In this document: piece after piece, positions 32,072 through 34,409 of the stretch | How positions within the stretch are numbered: position 1 is the first letter of the stretch | Layout of the letters: every line of letters starts with the position of its first letter | From: an uncultured Azospirillum sp. | GTDB lineage: Bacteria > Pseudomonadota > Alphaproteobacteria > RF32 > CAG-239 | Length of the DNA stretch: 34,409 nt | Assembly (NCBI GenBank): GCA_902489795.1 | Contig: CABUBU010000018.1 | Coordinates: 1-34,409, forward strand | Reading direction: 5' to 3' | The notes under the pieces: model-generated | Database searches by the model: none | Told to the model about the DNA's origin: nothing | Seen by the model: the letters and a program-made list of their open reading frames with translations, nothing else | Translations under genes and position numbers: made by a program

Positions 32072-32958
32072 AAATCGTGTTTATGGGAACGCCGGAATTT
32101 GCTCTGGCCGCCTTAAAAAAACTGGCCGACGAACATGAAGTTTTGGCCGTTTACACCAAAGAACCGAAAGTTTCCGGCCGCGGCAACAAACTGGTGAAAA
32201 CGCCGGTGCATTTGTGGGCGGAAGAGCAGGGGATTGAGGTGCGCACGCCGAAAACGCTGCGCAATGCCGAGGAACAGGCGAAATTTGCCGCGCTCGGCGC
32301 CGATATGGCGGTGGTTGCCGCCTATGGTCTGATTTTGCCGCCGCCGGTGCTGGAAGCCTTTCCTTTCGGCTGTGTTAACATTCACGGTTCGCTGCTGCCG
32401 AGATGGCGCGGCGCGGCGCCGATCCAGCGGGCAATTGAGGCCGGCGATGAGAAAAGCGGCATTACGACGATGAAAATGGACGCCGGGCTGGATACCGGCG
32501 ACATGCTGCTGAAAGGCGAAACCGAAATCACGCCGCAAACGACCGGCGGCGAACTGCACGACAAACTGGCGGAGATCGGTGCGGAACTGATTGTTCGGAC
32601 GCTGCGCGAGTGGAATGACATCAAGCCGCAGAAGCAGGATGATTCCCTGTCCTGTTACGCCGCCAAAATCGACAAGGCGGAAAGCCTGCTTGATCTGACC
32701 GTGCCGGCTGCGGTGCTGGAGCGGAAAATCCGCGCGTTTAATCCCTGTCCGGCGATTTATTTCGAGCATAAAGGGGAGCGGTTTAAGATTTTGCGGGCTG
32801 CGGTCAGCGAAGAAAAAGTCGGGCAGGGAGAAATTGTCGGTCGCGGCGGGCGGCTGTTTGCCGGCTGTATTGACGGCACGTTGGAAATTACGGAAATCCA
32901 GCGGCAGGGCAAAAAAGCGATGAGTGCTGCCGAACTGCTCAGGGGATATGATTTTTGA
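32068..32958 (+). CDS. fmt: Methionyl-tRNA formyltransferase
   Basis: Fmt formylates initiator Met-tRNA with 10-formyl-tetrahydrofolate. The 296 residues show FMGTPEFALAAL at the start. The catalytic segment VNIHGSLLPRWRGAAPIQRAI carries the Asn-His pair, TTMKMDAGLDTGDML contains the catalytic Asp, and a C-terminal OB-like domain follows (VLERKIRAFNPCP). It overlaps def (ATGA) and the following membrane protein gene (TTGA), so translation is coupled on both sides. Confidence 0.97.
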   Translation: MKIVFMGTPEFALAALKKLADEHEVLAVYTKEPKVSGRGNKLVKTPVHLWAEEQGIEVRTPKTLRNAEEQAKFAALGADMAVVAAYGLILPPPVLEAFPFGCVNIHGSLLPRWRGAAPIQRAIEAGDEKSGITTMKMDAGLDTGDMLLKGETEITPQTTGGELHDKLAEIGAELIVRTLREWNDIKPQKQDDSLSCYAAKIDKAESLLDLTVPAAVLERKIRAFNPCPAIYFEHKGERFKILRAAVSEEKVGQGEIVGRGGRLFAGCIDGTLEITEIQRQGKKAMSAAELLRGYDF

Positions 32959-33383
32959 GCGCATCGGGAAAAAAGGAGCCGGAAGAAGACGGCAGTCAGG
33001 CCGATAATGCCGAAAAGCTACCGATAAGTCCGAAAGAGGACAACCGTAAAGCAGGTGAAAATGCGGCGGCGGAAAATGACGAAGGAGAAAAGGCCCGCCG
33101 GCAATATGAAAAAATCATGTTGTTTGTCATCGGCTGGTTTACGGTGCCGTTTCTGACCGGCGGCGTGTGGTATGATTTGTTCGGCGGACTTGATGCGGGG
33201 GAAGTCTGGCAGCGGTTGACGCATCCGCGTGAGTTGATTGATGCGCTCGGAATCTACACGATTGCTTTTGCATCGTTCGGCTATCTGCCGGCAAAGATCA
33301 GCAAGGCCGGTTGGGGTAAGCGCATATTTTATTTCATTCTTTTTTATTTTCTGCTTTGCCGGTTGGTTGATTTTCTGTTTTAG
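32955..33383 (+). CDS. Hypothetical membrane protein at the end of the fmt operon
   Basis: The 142-residue protein has a charged, Glu/Lys/Asn-rich N-terminal tail of about 50 residues, then two or three membrane helices (MLFVIGWFTVPFLTGGVWY, ALGIYTIAFASFGYLPA, IFYFILFYFLLCRLVDFLF). The start is a TTG overlapping the fmt stop (TTGA), with AGGGG upstream. I recognise no family. The operon terminator follows at 33414. Confidence 0.75.
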   Translation: MSASGKKEPEEDGSQADNAEKLPISPKEDNRKAGENAAAENDEGEKARRQYEKIMLFVIGWFTVPFLTGGVWYDLFGGLDAGEVWQRLTHPRELIDALGIYTIAFASFGYLPAKISKAGWGKRIFYFILFYFLLCRLVDFLF

Positions 33384-33413
33384 CCGTTTTGAGAATCAAA
33401 AACAACGACTGGC

Positions 33414-33454
33414 TTTTTTCTTCATAAGCCCCCGTTTATGAAGAAAAAAATTTT
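33414..33454 (+). terminator. Terminator of the murF-fmt operon
   Basis: A perfect 14-bp stem TTTTTTCTTCATAA/TTATGAAGAAAAAA (33414-33427, 33436-33449) with an 8-base loop is followed by ATTTTT. It could act in both directions. Confidence 0.75.
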
Positions 33455-33552
33455 TGTGAGAAACAAAAAAATAACTTGAAAACAAAACGTTTAAAAGTTA
33501 CTAAACTTTAGTGTTACGTTTTGCTGACATAAAAAAATATGCTAAATAAACG

Positions 33553-34005
33553 GTGGTTTTTAACGACAAAAGCTATACGATTGAAGCTTCCGTCGTGGCC
33601 AAATCGCTTGAAAAAGCCAGAGATGTTTTGCTGGCAAGCAAAAAAGTAAACGAAGGCGTGGAACCGGTATCGGTTGATGCCGCTAAGGCTTCGGGAACTT
33701 ACAAAAGCTGGATAGAGGTGGAACAGACCTGGTCGGAAAGCGGAACCAAAACCTTCAAAAAAGAAGCGTTGTTGAAGCACTACGTGCTTTTCCCGCAGGA
33801 AATCTTCCGGTTTGACGCCGGGGAAAAATACGCCGTCCTGGACGACGTTTCCCTGGAAATTTCGACCGATCCCCAAATCCGGGAAGAAGGAACGGCGGTT
33901 GACGGCGTCGCCATAGACGTTTACAAGGAAGATCAGCGGGTGGAAATGCGGAAAAACGATGACGAAAATCTCACTTTTACCACCGTTAACGACCACCGTA
34001 TTTGA
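33553..34005 (+). CDS. Hypothetical protein, possibly a 5'-truncated remnant
   Basis: The frame opens at GTG 33553 directly after an in-frame TAA at 33547-33549, with no ribosome-binding site, so the real start may be lost. The 150 residues have natural composition (SLEKARDVLLASKKVNEG, TYKSWIEVEQTWSESGTKTF, KHYVLFPQEIFRFDAGEKYAVL). I do not recognise a family. The stretch LFPQEIFRFDAGEKYAVL faintly recalls the region after the ATPase core of VirD4/TraG coupling proteins, too weak to name. It overlaps the next frame by 47 bases. Confidence 0.5.
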   Translation: MVFNDKSYTIEASVVAKSLEKARDVLLASKKVNEGVEPVSVDAAKASGTYKSWIEVEQTWSESGTKTFKKEALLKHYVLFPQEIFRFDAGEKYAVLDDVSLEISTDPQIREEGTAVDGVAIDVYKEDQRVEMRKNDDENLTFTTVNDHRI

Positions 34006-34234
34006 ACGGGCGCATTATGTCGACGACAAGCTGAGCTGTGATTTTCCGGTACCGGCCGTCTATTCGGACTTTGCGGCTTCGTACCATTTGGTGCACGGTT
34101 GGCAGGAAACGGTCAATGATGACGGATTCCCCTGCTGGCAGGCAGAATATGAATTCCGCTTTGCCAGCAAGTACGGCGACAACGTTTATTCTTCCGAACT
34201 TCCATGGTTTCTGGAATACAGAGAACGGGAATAA
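33959..34234 (+). CDS. Hypothetical protein overlapping the previous frame
   Basis: This 91-residue frame starts at ATG 33959, with a weak GGAAA upstream. From about residue 16 it has natural composition (ERAHYVDDKLSCDFPVPAVY, HGWQETVNDDGFPCWQAEYEF). The first 15 residues overlap the previous gene and look unselected. It may be a separate coupled gene or the C-terminal half of one gene split by a +1 frame change near 33990-34010. No family is recognised. A terminator follows 22 bases later. Confidence 0.5.
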   Translation: MTKISLLPPLTTTVFERAHYVDDKLSCDFPVPAVYSDFAASYHLVHGWQETVNDDGFPCWQAEYEFRFASKYGDNVYSSELPWFLEYRERE

Positions 34235-34255
34235 ACGGAAGTTTCAACAAAAAGA

Positions 34256-34282
34256 CACCATCCCTTAAGGATGGGGTTTTTT
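34256..34282 (+). terminator. Terminator after the overlapping frames
   Basis: CCATCC/GGATGG (34258-34263, 34269-34274) with loop CTTAA runs into six T. The CTTAA loop with flanking C and G is shared with the hairpin at 72-86. Confidence 0.75.
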
Positions 34283-34340
34283 GTAACAAGAAAACTAGCG
34301 TCTAGGCCGGTAGTTCCAAAGAGTTTACAGCTTTACAGAT

Positions 34341-34408
34341 AAAAAACTCCTTTGCTAAAATGAGTTAGACGGTCTGGCAAGAGTCTAACAAAAGCAAAGG
34401 AGTTTTTT
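34341..34408. repeat. Nested inverted repeat at the window edge
   Basis: The outer arms AAAAAACTCCTTTGCT and AGCAAAGGAGTTTTTT (34341-34356, 34393-34408) are perfect 16-bp complements. Inside them GTTAGAC/GTCTAAC (34364-34370, 34383-34389) form a second perfect 7-bp stem with a 12-base loop. The plus strand ends in at least seven T. It could be a two-stem terminated RNA, a strong terminator, or the terminal structure of a mobile element extending past the window. Confidence 0.7.
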
Positions 34409-34409
34409 T

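Noticed and set aside
33553..34005. Fragment of a VirD4/TraG-type coupling protein
   Set aside because: Only a short faint resemblance (LFPQEIFRFDAGEKYAVL); no Walker motifs or other conjugation genes.

Overview
The window looks like a chromosomal segment from an alphaproteobacterium of moderate GC, probably an uncultivated host-associated or gut lineage. The evidence is gene order. ptsP, rodZ, hisS and prfA lie in a row, nrdR precedes nusB, def overlaps fmt, and a small basic protein overlaps the start of murA; all of these are alphaproteobacterial habits. Species cannot be named from the sequence alone.

Layout. Bases 1-501 hold a dispersed repeat, a terminator and a purine-rich tract with no gene. 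Bases 502-1770 hold two minus-strand genes: a one-domain degenerate DEAD-box protein and a mannose-6-phosphate-isomerase-type cupin. Bases 1945-12718 are a plus-strand housekeeping run: ptsP, rodZ, hisS, prfA, an aspartate-semialdehyde-dehydrogenase-like pseudoenzyme of USG-1 type, a large MscS-type channel and murD. A tRNA-Thr(CGT) follows, then a small-RNA candidate and an orphan phage-tail module (fibre with a -1 frame break in a G6 run, plus assembly chaperone). Next come a histidine phosphatase, a guanine-deaminase-like enzyme (minus strand) and a novel exported HExxH protein.

Bases 17478-23033 are the accessory part. They contain a gene-free pyrimidine tract, the second copy of the repeat seen at base 1, a frame-broken gene remnant, murA with its small partner (minus strand), a small lipoprotein, a wrecked AT-rich NERD/zinc-ribbon gene, and a tRNA-Thr(GGT) locus. 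At that locus a 190-bp unit containing the 5' half of the tRNA is tandemly duplicated. A purine-rich gene-free stretch closes the section.

Bases 23034-34409 return to ordinary genes: a small membrane protein with an ROK sugar kinase, a beta-helix exported protein with no visible barrel, a small outer-membrane beta-barrel, an aldo/keto reductase and a WG-type lipoprotein. An operon murF-nrdR-nusB-def-fmt-membrane protein follows. The end holds two overlapping orphan frames and a nested inverted repeat at the window edge.

Functionally the core genes serve envelope building (rodZ, murA, murD, murF), translation (hisS, prfA, def, fmt, two tRNA-Thr genes) and regulation (ptsP, nrdR, nusB). The peptidoglycan genes are scattered instead of sitting in one dcw cluster. 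The most unusual items are the duplicated tRNA-Thr(GGT) locus, the catalytically stripped ASADH paralogue, the orphan tail-fibre module and the HExxH protein.
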